The notes beneath the pieces are model-generated. The model saw nothing but the letters and a program-made list of their open reading frames with translations. It did not search any database and was not told the DNA's origin. This document shows positions 1 through 6,198 of a stretch of DNA of 8,814 nucleotides, one piece after another. The DNA is from JANRKG01 sp033763635. Lineage in GTDB: Bacteria; Cyanobacteriota; Cyanobacteriia; GCF-001939115. Numbering within the stretch: position 1 is the stretch's first letter; each line of letters starts with the position of its first letter. The position numbers were made by a program, and so were the translations under genes. The stretch spans positions 1 to 8,814 of the forward strand of contig JANRKG010000432.1 of NCBI GenBank assembly GCA_033763635.1, written 5' to 3'.

Positions 1-784
1 AATAGGCTTCCACAGAGCCAAATCCCAACCGCCCAATCACCAATTCTTCATCGAAAGTCCAAATACTATTCGCCCGTTTGATCGCCGCCGGATCGAAGTG
101 TTCGGGATGGGCTGCATGCAGACTCCATGCCAACCGTTTCAGTTCTTTAGCGATTGCTTGCTCTAATCGTTTACCTGGAATGGACGATTCCAAATAGCGC
201 AGGGAACGGGTAGAGTCCAGACTGGGGCAAATGACGGCAGTTCCCGCAATCTCTTCTAGCGTCAGGTTGAGGGTGCGATCGTTCGGTAAAATCTCCTGCG
301 CTGCTTTCCCGGCCCAGAGGGCCAGTTGCCCTCCGAGGGAATAACCCGTGAACGCAAACGGAGCCGGACAGCCGATCGTCTTTGCCTGGGCCGCGATTCG
401 CACAAAATCTTCGCCTTCGTGCAACCCATCCGAGGTCAGGGTGGGGGAGAGCAGTGCGGTTTGTCCGTGGGCACGCCAATCAAACAGGACCACTGCAAAT
501 CCGGCGGCATAAGCTTTGCGCCCCAAAATTTGCAGGAACCACTGGTTTTCCAGACTGCCCGTAATGCCGTAGGTGCCAACGATCGTCCCCTTCGCCTGTT
601 CTGGAATCGCCACCCACCCAAAAATCGGAACATCCCCCGCCCCCTTAAAGACAAAATCCCGGTAAGGGGGCTGGGGCTGGGAAATGGTTTTCTCCCAGGT
701 TTGGCTCGCTTTGAGGGCAACATAAACGGTCATTGCAACGCCGTTCCGGAGCCACCAGGGAGGGGTAAAAGGGGGAAAGTCCAT
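1..784 (-). CDS. Alpha/beta hydrolase, YheT-like (partial, C-terminus beyond left edge)
   Basis: An open frame runs from ATG at 784 through the left edge without a stop, giving 261 residues. The fold is recognisable: an oxyanion-type turn YGITG at about residues 72-76, a strand ending in FDWRAHG at about 101-107, and the nucleophile elbow GYSLGG with Ser149 as predicted catalytic serine. The usual Asp and His of the triad would lie in the missing C-terminal part. The N-terminus MDFPPFTPPWWLRNG has no signal peptide, so the protein is probably cytoplasmic. It resembles the predicted hydrolases of the YheT / COG0429 group; the substrate is unknown. ATG at 784 is preferred over Met18 (ATG at 733) because the proline- and tryptophan-rich leader looks coding, but no strong ribosome binding site precedes it. 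It is divergent from the SIS gene, 160 bp away. The family call is fairly sure, the substrate is not. Confidence 0.85.
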   Translation of the reverse strand, partial: MDFPPFTPPWWLRNGVAMTVYVALKASQTWEKTISQPQPPYRDFVFKGAGDVPIFGWVAIPEQAKGTIVGTYGITGSLENQWFLQILGRKAYAAGFAVVLFDWRAHGQTALLSPTLTSDGLHEGEDFVRIAAQAKTIGCPAPFAFTGYSLGGQLALWAGKAAQEILPNDRTLNLTLEEIAGTAVICPSLDSTRSLRYLESSIPGKRLEQAIAKELKRLAWSLHAAHPEHFDPAAIKRANSIWTFDEELVIGRLGFGSVEAY

Positions 785-855
785 GAAATCTCTGAGCACA
801 ACAACTTCATCCTACCGAATCCGAGGTGCTGAAAAAGTTCTTCCCATCGCTACAC

Positions 856-882
856 TTGAGACGACCCCAGCAGGATTAAGAT
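856..882 (+). promoter_or_regulatory. Possible sigma-70-type promoter for the SIS gene
   Basis: In the 160-bp divergent gap, TTGAGA at 856-861 (5 of 6 to TTGACA) is followed by TAAGAT at 877-882 (4 of 6 to TATAAT). The 15-bp spacer is shorter than the preferred 16-18 bp. A start near 890 would leave a leader of about 55 nt before the GTG at 945. This is a weak match and an inference only. I see nothing else in 785-944. Confidence 0.25.
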
Positions 883-944
883 GGGAGATGGTCGGCTGAA
901 CCAGTGCCCCTAATCTTTGCCAGCCCCGATTCTGGTTTTTCGCT

Positions 945-2129
945 GTGGATTTAAATCAAAAATTTCCGCATTTCATGCTTCAGGAAATTCACGAGCAACC
1001 TGCGCTTGTAGAAGCTTTTCTGAAGACTCATCTGACCTCTCTTGGGGAAAAGGCGATCGCCCAAGGAATATCCTCTGCATCCGATCGGCTTCTTCCTGGG
1101 TCGCCTGCATTGGATGCGATTGGGGGGATTCCTACATCAATCCGGATTCTGGCCTGTGGCAGTAGCCTCCATGCCGGAATGGTGGGGCAATATCTGCTAG
1201 AGGAACTCACAGGCATTCCGACCCTGGCCCAGTCTGCGACCGATTACAGCGATCGTCCCTTGCCGCTCCCACCGGGCACGCTTTTGATGAGCGTCACTCA
1301 GTCGGGGGAAACCGCAGATACGCTGGAAGCGATGCAGAAAGCTCGACACCTGGATCACGAGGGCCGTTCTGCCTATCTCGGTATTACGAATCAATCCGGT
1401 AGCTCTCTGGAAAAATGGGTCGATCGGAGTCTCTATACGAGTGCTGGGAAGGAAATTGCAGTTGCAGCCACTAAAACGTTTCTCACAGAACTCCTGGCTT
1501 TCTATCGCCTTGCGCTGGAGTTAGCGCTTCAAAAACAAACCCTTCCCCCAGAAACTCTACAAACGCTGGTTGAAGAGTTAAAGCAAGTGCCCGCCTGGAT
1601 TACCAGAGTTCTTGAGCAGCAAACTTCTGTCATTCAAGACCTTGCTCCTGTGCTGGCAAAAGCCCAGAGTTGTGTGTGTCTGGGACGAGGGCTACATTTT
1701 CCGATGGCCCTGGAAGGTGCCCTCAAACTCAAAGAAACCAGCTATTTACACAGTGAGGGCTATTTGGCGGGAGAATTCATGCATGGCCCTGTCGCAATGC
1801 TGGATGAAACGATTCCGGTGATTGCGATCGTCCTGCCGGGTTCTCATTTAGAGAAGACGCTGGACAATCTAAAAAAAGTGAGAATGCGGGGTGCTTTTTT
1901 GATTGGCATTACTTCTGAAGGCGTGTCAGATGCGTCTTCCCTCTTTGACGAAGTGATTCAACTGCCCTCAATGGATGAGCGGGTCTCTCCCCTGGTAACG
2001 GTCGTTCCTCTGCAACTTCTGGCCTACTATACCAGCGTTCAACGAGGGTTAGATGTCGATCGCCCCCGTAGTCTGCAAAAATTTATTGGGGAAGAAAACT
2101 CCAGCGCAAATACGGTTATCCCTATCTAA
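945..2129 (+). CDS. SIS-domain sugar-phosphate isomerase (GlmS isomerase-like, no glutaminase domain)
   Basis: 394 residues forming two tandem SIS domains like the C-terminal isomerase half of glucosamine-6-phosphate synthase. The N-terminus FPHFMLQEIHEQP matches the linker that precedes the GlmS isomerase half. First SIS domain: ACGSS at 70-74 and SVTQSGET at 116-123, the phosphosugar-binding loops. The segment AGKEIAVAATKTF (167-179) follows. Second domain: CLGRG at 245-249 and ALEGALKLKE ending at Glu264. By alignment from memory with E. coli GlmS, Glu264, His280 (GEFMHGP) and Lys379 (near the C-terminus) match Glu488, His504 and Lys603, so the isomerase site looks intact. There is no N-terminal Cys glutaminase domain. 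It may therefore use free ammonia or act in the deaminating direction (NagB-II-like), or act on another sugar phosphate. GTG at 945 is chosen because starting at ATG 975 would cut the conserved N-terminal motif. Cytoplasmic; a carboxy tail of about 14 residues follows the lysine. Confidence 0.85.
   Translation: MDLNQKFPHFMLQEIHEQPALVEAFLKTHLTSLGEKAIAQGISSASDRLLPGSPALDAIGGIPTSIRILACGSSLHAGMVGQYLLEELTGIPTLAQSATDYSDRPLPLPPGTLLMSVTQSGETADTLEAMQKARHLDHEGRSAYLGITNQSGSSLEKWVDRSLYTSAGKEIAVAATKTFLTELLAFYRLALELALQKQTLPPETLQTLVEELKQVPAWITRVLEQQTSVIQDLAPVLAKAQSCVCLGRGLHFPMALEGALKLKETSYLHSEGYLAGEFMHGPVAMLDETIPVIAIVLPGSHLEKTLDNLKKVRMRGAFLIGITSEGVSDASSLFDEVIQLPSMDERVSPLVTVVPLQLLAYYTSVQRGLDVDRPRSLQKFIGEENSSANTVIPI
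1053..1060. repeat. HIP1 octamer
   Basis: Exact GCGATCGC palindrome inside the SIS gene. HIP1 is strongly over-represented in many cyanobacterial genomes and supports the lineage call. Confidence 0.9.
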
Positions 2130-2159
2130 TTTCTGAGACGACCTGTGATAAATATTTCC

Positions 2160-2203
2160 TTAATAGTGTTTGTTTAATAGTATTTTCGTGAGTTTCTCAA
2201 CTC
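2160..2203 (+). promoter_or_regulatory. AT-rich repeat and small hairpin upstream of clpS
   Basis: TTAATAGT occurs twice as a direct repeat, at 2160-2167 and 2174-2181, one 14-bp step apart. A 5-bp hairpin GAGTT/AACTC follows at 2190-2194 and 2199-2203. The second repeat contains TAGTAT (2178-2183), a plausible -10 hexamer with no clear -35, which would give a clpS leader of nearly 100 nt. No hairpin with a T-run ends the upstream SIS gene, so read-through into clpS is also possible. A role is inferred only from position. Confidence 0.25.
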
Positions 2204-2285
2204 CATTGCCTGATTCCGTCATCTCAAGATGGTTATATTGATACAGCAATGGACTCTAACAGTCTTTGGCAGGATGGCTTTTTCT

Positions 2286-2579
2286 ATGGCTACCGCACCC
2301 GTTATTACCCCTGAACGCGCCAGTCAAACCGTTCAGAAACCCTACCCCAATTACAAAGTCATTGTTCTGAATGATGACTTCAATACCTTTCAGCATGTGG
2401 CAGGCTGTTTGATGAAGTATATCCCTGGCATGAGTAGCGATCGAGCCTGGGATTTAACTAATCAGGTCCATTTTGAAGGACAGGCCACCGTTTGGATCGG
2501 GCCACTGGAGCAAGCAGAACTTTACCACATGCAACTGAGCCGCGCTGGATTAACAATGGCTCCCCTGGAAAAGGCTTAA
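2286..2579 (+). CDS. clpS: ATP-dependent Clp protease adaptor ClpS
   Basis: 97 residues, normal size for ClpS. The protein docks on the N-domain of the ClpA/ClpC unfoldase and delivers substrates bearing N-degron residues to ClpP. After a flexible N-terminal arm, the core begins YPNYKVIVLNDDFNTFQHV; the NDDF segment and the later VHFEGQA histidine match the N-degron pocket of bacterial ClpS (compare VNDDYTPMEF and VHYQGKA in E. coli). The C-terminus ends in LEKA, as in the E. coli protein. The same frame is open back to ATG at 2229, with another ATG at 2274. ATG at 2286 (MATAPVI) is chosen because AGGA lies 11 nt upstream and the longer forms add residues atypical of the family; this start is uncertain. 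Cyanobacteria can carry two ClpS paralogues and I cannot tell which one this is. It follows the SIS gene on the same strand after a 156-nt gap. Confidence 0.92.
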   Translation: MATAPVITPERASQTVQKPYPNYKVIVLNDDFNTFQHVAGCLMKYIPGMSSDRAWDLTNQVHFEGQATVWIGPLEQAELYHMQLSRAGLTMAPLEKA

Positions 2580-2589
2580 GGGGAGTTCC

Positions 2590-2705
2590 AAGGAGATTTC
2601 TGAAAAACAATCTAATCGCTGGTTTCGGCTTCGCTCAACCAGCGTTCGTGCCCTGAGCGGAGTCGAAGGGCAACCGATTGGTAAACTTTTTTCAAAAATC
2701 TCCTT
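2590..2705. repeat. MITE-like repeat with 18-bp terminal inverted repeats
   Basis: The ends 2590-2607 and 2688-2705 are inverted copies of one another with a single mismatch (AAGGAGATTTCTGAAAAA on the left). A further pair CAATC/GATTG lies just inside (2608-2612 and 2676-2680). The core holds a hairpin, 2624-2637 against 2654-2667, whose two mismatches are G-U wobbles in plus-strand RNA. An alternative 8-bp stem is CGCTGGTT 2617-2624 with AACCAGCG 2637-2644. The core (TTCGGCTTCGCTCA and its CTGAGCGGAGTCGAAG partner) resembles an interspersed repeat seen between genes in many cyanobacteria; this resemblance is from memory. It encodes nothing and I see no clear target-site duplication. It could also serve as a clpS terminator. 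Confidence 0.6.
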
Positions 2706-2721
2706 AATTATCCTTAAATTA

Positions 2722-2773
2722 AAGGCAAAGGGCAGAAGGGAAAACATTTTATCTTCCACCTGCCCTTTGCCTT
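2722..2773 (-). terminator. Hairpin terminator for psb27
   Basis: A perfect 14-bp inverted repeat (AAGGCAAAGGGCAG at 2722-2735 with its complement at 2760-2773) encloses a 24-nt loop. It begins four bases past the psb27 stop. Read on the minus strand, the stem is followed by TTTAATTTAAGG, a modest T-rich tail, so it best fits the end of psb27. On the plus strand the flank is not T-rich, although the stem could still hinder transcription coming from clpS. Confidence 0.65.
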
Positions 2774-2776
2774 CTA

Positions 2777-3172
2777 TCAAGTGCCTCGCTTCAACGCCAT
2801 TTCCACCTGGCCTAGCTCTTGCTCTAACCGATTCTTCAGTTTTTCGGGTAAAGGACGGTTGGGATAAGAGCTATAGTGTCCTGCCAAGCCATTGAGGGCT
2901 GTTCGCATGGTTGTATAGGAATTCAGTTTGGCAACACTCCCATCTCGCCGATACCGGGAGGCAAAGCCATTAATTAACTTACGCGCCTCTGCCTGGACCG
3001 CAGCCCGATCGGGTGCATTTTGAGGAAGTTCGATCGCGGTTCGGAGGCTGCTGACCAGGTTTAATGTGTCCTCACGGTAGTTTCCGGTCATGCCGTCTCC
3101 ACTGGTGCAGCCCATCAAACCGACAGCAATCACGAGAACTAGAGCGAGTAACTGGGATATGTAGCGCTTCAT
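2777..3172 (-). CDS. psb27: Photosystem II assembly lipoprotein Psb27
   Basis: 131 residues, the usual length. Psb27 sits on the lumenal side of photosystem II, binds CP43 assembly and repair intermediates, and helps keep the manganese cluster and extrinsic subunits from binding too early. The N-terminus has a charged start (MKRY), a hydrophobic stretch 8-20 and a lipobox LMGC with Cys22 as the expected lipidated residue. The mature part carries family features: NYREDT at 31-36, LPQNAPDR at 49-56, a basic SRYRRDG at 72-78, and TTMRTALNGLAGHY followed by RPLPEKLKNRL, consistent with its four-helix bundle. It is convergent with clpS and upstream of a candidate terminator. The gene is monocistronic as far as can be seen, since pstB lies 242 bp upstream on the same strand behind a repeat-rich gap. 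The identification is secure. Confidence 0.96.
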   Translation of the reverse strand: MKRYISQLLALVLVIAVGLMGCTSGDGMTGNYREDTLNLVSSLRTAIELPQNAPDRAAVQAEARKLINGFASRYRRDGSVAKLNSYTTMRTALNGLAGHYSSYPNRPLPEKLKNRLEQELGQVEMALKRGT

Positions 3173-3174
3173 AA

Positions 3175-3190
3175 GTTTTGTTAACTAAAC
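3175..3190. promoter_or_regulatory. Imperfect palindrome just upstream of psb27
   Basis: The 16-mer GTTTTGTTAACTAAAC, 3 to 18 nt upstream of the psb27 start, is a palindrome except for one base pair in each half, centred on GTTAAC. It could be an operator or a leader hairpin. Such AT-rich sequences also arise by chance, and no known regulator is assigned. Confidence 0.2.
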
Positions 3191-3271
3191 AATCTGAGTT
3201 GATCCTACCCCGGATTGGTGTTTCGGACTACCTCTTAAGGGGGATGGCTACCCTATACATAGATTCTTTTT

Positions 3272-3394
3272 CAATCCCCTCTTGAGAAGGGTAGGGGTGG
3301 GTTTCGTTGCTGCAAAAGTAGCTCCTTTGTTTGTTCAATTGCTCACTCCCCTGACCCACCCCCCGCTTCGGGCACCCCTCCGGAGAGGGGATTG
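3272..3394. repeat. GC-rich inverted-repeat element between pstB and psb27
   Basis: Two related copies lie head to head. CAATCCCCTCT at 3272-3282 is perfectly complementary to 3384-3394, and GGGGTGGGT at 3294-3302 to 3354-3362. The right copy carries its own hairpin CCCCTC-CGGA-GAGGGG (3375-3390). The pattern of CCCCTCTC...GAGAGGGG next to GGGGTGGGT is like a family of intergenic repeats common in filamentous cyanobacteria (from memory). The element fills most of the 242-bp gap and encodes no plausible protein. Positioned 25-143 nt past the pstB stop, it could stabilise or end the pst transcript, but there is no T-run, so a terminator role is not shown. Confidence 0.6.
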
Positions 3395-3414
3395 GGAGCG
3401 AAAGAGGTTATGTA

Positions 3415-4242
3415 TTAACCAAACCGCCCACTCACATACTCCTGCGTTGCCTTCTGGCTGGGACTCTGGAAAATCTTTTGAGTTAAGTCATACTCAACGA
3501 GATTTCCAATACGACCCCCCTTATCAATTTCCACATTAAAGAACGCAGTCATGTCTGAAACCCGCGATGCCTGTTGCATGTTGTGGGTCACAATCACGAT
3601 CGTGTAGTTCTGCTTCAGTTCCTGGATCAAGTCCTCAATCCGCAGGGTCGAGATAGGGTCCAGGGCAGAGCAGGGTTCATCCATTAGCAGCACTTCGGGG
3701 GCGATCGCCAGGGCACGGGCAATACACAGCCGTTGCTGTTGTCCTCCCGATAAAGAAAGTCCACTTTGCCGTAATTTATCCTTCACCTCATCCCACAAAG
3801 CAACTTTGCGGAGAGAGGTTTCTACCAGTTCATCCATGTTGCCTTGATAGCCATTGATGCGGGCACCAAAGGTAATGTTTTCGTAGATGGTTTTGGGGAA
3901 GGGGTTAGGTTTTTGGAAAACCATCCCGATCTGTCGTCGGACTTCTTCCAATTGGCGGCTAAATTTTTCGTCATAAAGATTTTGCCCCCGGAAATTAATC
4001 CGTCCTTCTACCCTGGCTCCGGCGACCAGATCATTCATCCGGTTAAAACAACGTAATAGGGTACTTTTGCCACAGCCAGAGGGACCAATGAAAGCGGTCA
4101 CCTGATTTTTGGCAATGTTCATATTGACATCGCGAACGGCTTTGAAAGAACCGTAAAACACAGAGACATTTTCAGCTTGAAGAATGACATTGGAAGAATT
4201 CGTGGTTCCAGCGGAGGAACCGATTGCGTGGTCAGATTGCAT
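3415..4242 (-). CDS. pstB: Phosphate ABC transporter ATP-binding protein PstB
   Basis: 275 residues; E. coli PstB is about 257, and the excess is a hydrophilic N-terminal tail of roughly 18. It is the cytoplasmic ATPase that, as a dimer, drives phosphate import through PstA/PstC. The motifs are complete: Walker A GPSGCGKST at 53-61, Q-loop Q110 in MVFQKPNPFP, signature LSGGQQQR at 164-171, Walker B VLLMDEP at 184-190 followed by CSALDP, and the H-loop His220 in VTHNMQQA. FQKPNPFP and NMQQASRVSD are characteristic of PstB rather than other ABC ATPases. AAGGG lies 7 nt before the ATG, supporting this start. It is the last gene of the pst operon, 90 nt after pstA. Only one pstB copy and no phoU are seen here, which is common in cyanobacteria. 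Confidence 0.97.
   Translation of the reverse strand: MQSDHAIGSSAGTTNSSNVILQAENVSVFYGSFKAVRDVNMNIAKNQVTAFIGPSGCGKSTLLRCFNRMNDLVAGARVEGRINFRGQNLYDEKFSRQLEEVRRQIGMVFQKPNPFPKTIYENITFGARINGYQGNMDELVETSLRKVALWDEVKDKLRQSGLSLSGGQQQRLCIARALAIAPEVLLMDEPCSALDPISTLRIEDLIQELKQNYTIVIVTHNMQQASRVSDMTAFFNVEIDKGGRIGNLVEYDLTQKIFQSPSQKATQEYVSGRFG
3701..3708. repeat. HIP1 octamer
   Basis: Exact GCGATCGC palindrome inside pstB, the second of three exact copies in the window. Confidence 0.9.
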
Positions 4243-4332
4243 AGGAAAACCCTTGGGAAATAGAGGGAAGAAGAACGGAAGTAGATTTCAAGACGGGACG
4301 ATCGATTGACTAGGACTGGCTTTCCACGGAAT

Positions 4333-5250
4333 TTAAAGTTGTCTGGCCTTTTGATATTTGTTACGCAAGAAGACTGCTGTTGCATTCATGAGCAACAGAA
4401 CCACCATCAGGACGATAATGGCTCCCGCTGCATTGCGATGAAATTCCACCTTAGGACGGGAAACCCAGTCATAAATTTGGATAGGCAGGGCTGTAAACCG
4501 ATCTTGTAAACCACCGGGGATGGTGGTGATGAAGGTTGCGGCTCCAATCACAATCAGGGGAGCTGTTTCACCGATCGCACGGGACAGGGCCAAAATGGTC
4601 CCGGTTAAGATACCCGGAAAGGCGAGGGGTAGAATTTGCTCCCAAATTACTTGCCACTTGGTTGCACCCAGCGCTAATCCTGCTTGGCGTAAGCTATTGG
4701 GAACGGTACGGAGGGATTCCCGGGTGGCAACAATGATGATGGGTAAAACCAGTAAGGCGAGGGTTAAGGCTCCCGAAAGCACGCTTCGACCTCCCGTAAT
4801 GGGGGCCATAACGCGAACAAAAAAGGCCAGCCCCAGAAGTCCATAAATGATTGAAGGAACTCCCGCCAGGTTGGAAATATTGATTTCAATAAATTGAGTC
4901 AGGCGGTTATCCGCTGCAAATTCCTCCAGATAAATTCCGGCCCCTACCCCAATGGGGAAGGCGAAGAGGGTTGTCAACGCCAGCAACCACAGAGTGCCAA
5001 AGAGGGCAGGTCGGACCCCTGCCAGTGCAGGCCGACTGGAGGGATTATTACTTAGAAAATTCAGGCTGAGACGACCTGTGCCATCAGTCAAAATATCAAT
5101 CAATAAAATCGCGAGTACTACCAGGCCGATCGCAGTGGCAATCCAGGTAGCGGTAGCAAATACAAAATCAAAACGATAACGTTGAGGCAAATCAACCGTG
5201 TACTTAGCCTGCTCATCCTGGACGGAGTCAGGTCCTTGGGCAGTAGTCAT
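4333..5250 (-). CDS. pstA: Phosphate ABC transporter permease PstA
   Basis: 305 residues, normal for the family. It is an inner-membrane subunit that pairs with PstC to form the phosphate channel. About six membrane segments are visible near residues 30-54, 82-108, 124-148, 155-176, 210-240 and 274-296. The cytoplasmic EAA loop that contacts PstB runs about 189-208 (QAGLALGATKWQVIW). The following SRAIGETAPL (223-232) is the conserved PstA segment with the functionally important arginine and glutamate. NISNLAGVPSIIYGLLGLAF (124-143) is also typical. The ATG overlaps the pstC stop codon in an ATGA (5247-5250), indicating translational coupling, and a good GGGAGA site lies 7 nt upstream within pstC. 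A 15-base word within this gene also occurs after the SIS gene (see findings). Confidence 0.96.
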   Translation of the reverse strand: MTTAQGPDSVQDEQAKYTVDLPQRYRFDFVFATATWIATAIGLVVLAILLIDILTDGTGRLSLNFLSNNPSSRPALAGVRPALFGTLWLLALTTLFAFPIGVGAGIYLEEFAADNRLTQFIEINISNLAGVPSIIYGLLGLAFFVRVMAPITGGRSVLSGALTLALLVLPIIIVATRESLRTVPNSLRQAGLALGATKWQVIWEQILPLAFPGILTGTILALSRAIGETAPLIVIGAATFITTIPGGLQDRFTALPIQIYDWVSRPKVEFHRNAAGAIIVLMVVLLLMNATAVFLRNKYQKARQL

Positions 5251-6173
5251 TCGTATTTCTCCCGGAAACGACGAACTATCCAGAAACTTAGAACGTTAAG
5301 TCCCAGGGTAATGAGAAAGAGGGTCATCCCAACGGCATACAGGGTCAGGTACTCTAGAGACCCAGCGGGTGTGTCTCCCAAACTGGCCTGGACGATGTAG
5401 GCAGTCATGGTCATGACTGAGGAAAGGGGATCTAGCGCCAGACGAGGCTGTTGCCCTGCGGCGATCGCCACAATCATGGTTTCGCCAACGGCTCGTGAGA
5501 TTGCCAGAATAAAGGAAGCCACAATTCCCGAAAGGGCCGCAGGTAGCACCGTTCCGATGATCACTTCCCGCTTAGTCGCCCCTAGCGCGTAGCCCCCTTC
5601 TCGCAAACTACGAGGGACTGCATAAATCGCGTCCTCACTCAGGGAGGCGACCAGGGGGAGAATGGCAATGCCCATCACCAGTCCGGCACTGAGGGCATTG
5701 AAGACTTGTAGCCCCGGAACGATCGCCCTCAAAATGGGTGTAACCAATAGGAGTGCGAAGTATCCATAGACGACTGTTGGCACCCCCGCCAGAATTTCCA
5801 GCATGGGTTTGATCCAGCGACGCACCTTAGGAGAGGCGTATTCACTCAGGCAAATGGCTGTCAGCAGACCGAGGGGAATGGCAACAAGCGTGGCAATCAA
5901 AGCGGTCATCAGGGTTCCACTCAGCAATACCAGAATCCCAAACTGAGGATTGGTAAATCGTGGGGTCCATTGTAAATCCGTTAGAAACCGCCAGATGGGA
6001 ATTTTTTGAAAAAATTCAAAGGTTTCTACAATCAGGGTGAGAACGATGCCGATCGTCGTAGCAACCGAAATGAAGGCGAAAAAACCTAGAACAGTCTTGA
6101 CCAACATTTCTACCTTACGACTGGCATCCCGGTCTTCGCGCCAGAGAGAGGCATTTGGAGGAGAAGTAGTCAT
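5247..6173 (-). CDS. pstC: Phosphate ABC transporter permease PstC
   Basis: 308 residues; partner of PstA in the inner-membrane phosphate channel. After a charged cytoplasmic N-terminus (WREDRDASRK), six membrane segments are visible near 26-50, 80-108, 122-149, 158-176, 211-236 and 275-300. The EAA loop is at 191-210 (EGGYALGATKREVIIGTVLP), followed by ISRAVGETM (225-233). EILAGVPTVVYGYFALL (126-142) and SLSEDAIYAVPRSLREG (178-193) are hallmarks of PstC over other permeases. It is placed between pstS (93 nt upstream, with an intergenic hairpin) and pstA (4-nt overlap). The Shine-Dalgarno match ahead of this ATG is weak. The identification is secure. Confidence 0.96.
   Translation of the reverse strand: MTTSPPNASLWREDRDASRKVEMLVKTVLGFFAFISVATTIGIVLTLIVETFEFFQKIPIWRFLTDLQWTPRFTNPQFGILVLLSGTLMTALIATLVAIPLGLLTAICLSEYASPKVRRWIKPMLEILAGVPTVVYGYFALLLVTPILRAIVPGLQVFNALSAGLVMGIAILPLVASLSEDAIYAVPRSLREGGYALGATKREVIIGTVLPAALSGIVASFILAISRAVGETMIVAIAAGQQPRLALDPLSSVMTMTAYIVQASLGDTPAGSLEYLTLYAVGMTLFLITLGLNVLSFWIVRRFREKYE
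5258..5263 (-). promoter_or_regulatory. Ribosome binding site of pstA inside pstC
   Basis: GGGAGA on the minus strand lies 7 nt before the pstA ATG, within the last codons of pstC. With the ATGA overlap it fixes the pstA start and suggests coupled translation of the two permease subunits. Confidence 0.6.
5461..5468. repeat. HIP1 octamer
   Basis: Exact GCGATCGC palindrome inside pstC, the third exact copy in the window. Confidence 0.9.
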
Positions 6174-6198
6174 ACTGAGATGTTAATGAATGGGGAAA

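Noticed and set aside
171..723. Alternative open frames on both strands (for example minus 171-479 and 436-723, plus 326-832)
   Set aside because: They overlap the clear alpha/beta hydrolase frame, and their translations are rich in Arg, Pro and Cys with no recognisable motif; they are out-of-frame shadows.
2550..2780. Minus-strand open frame of 76 codons between clpS and psb27
   Set aside because: It is made of the MITE-like repeat and the terminator hairpin and overlaps the clpS 3' end; its translation resembles no protein.
3282..3539. Plus-strand open frame across the GC-rich repeat
   Set aside because: It is formed from the inverted-repeat element and antisense pstB, and its proline- and arginine-rich translation is typical of translated repeats.
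4243..4332. pstA-pstB gap as a site for a small gene, promoter or hairpin
   Set aside because: The 90 nt hold a good pstB ribosome binding site but no clear stem or promoter; it is taken as an ordinary intercistronic spacer.
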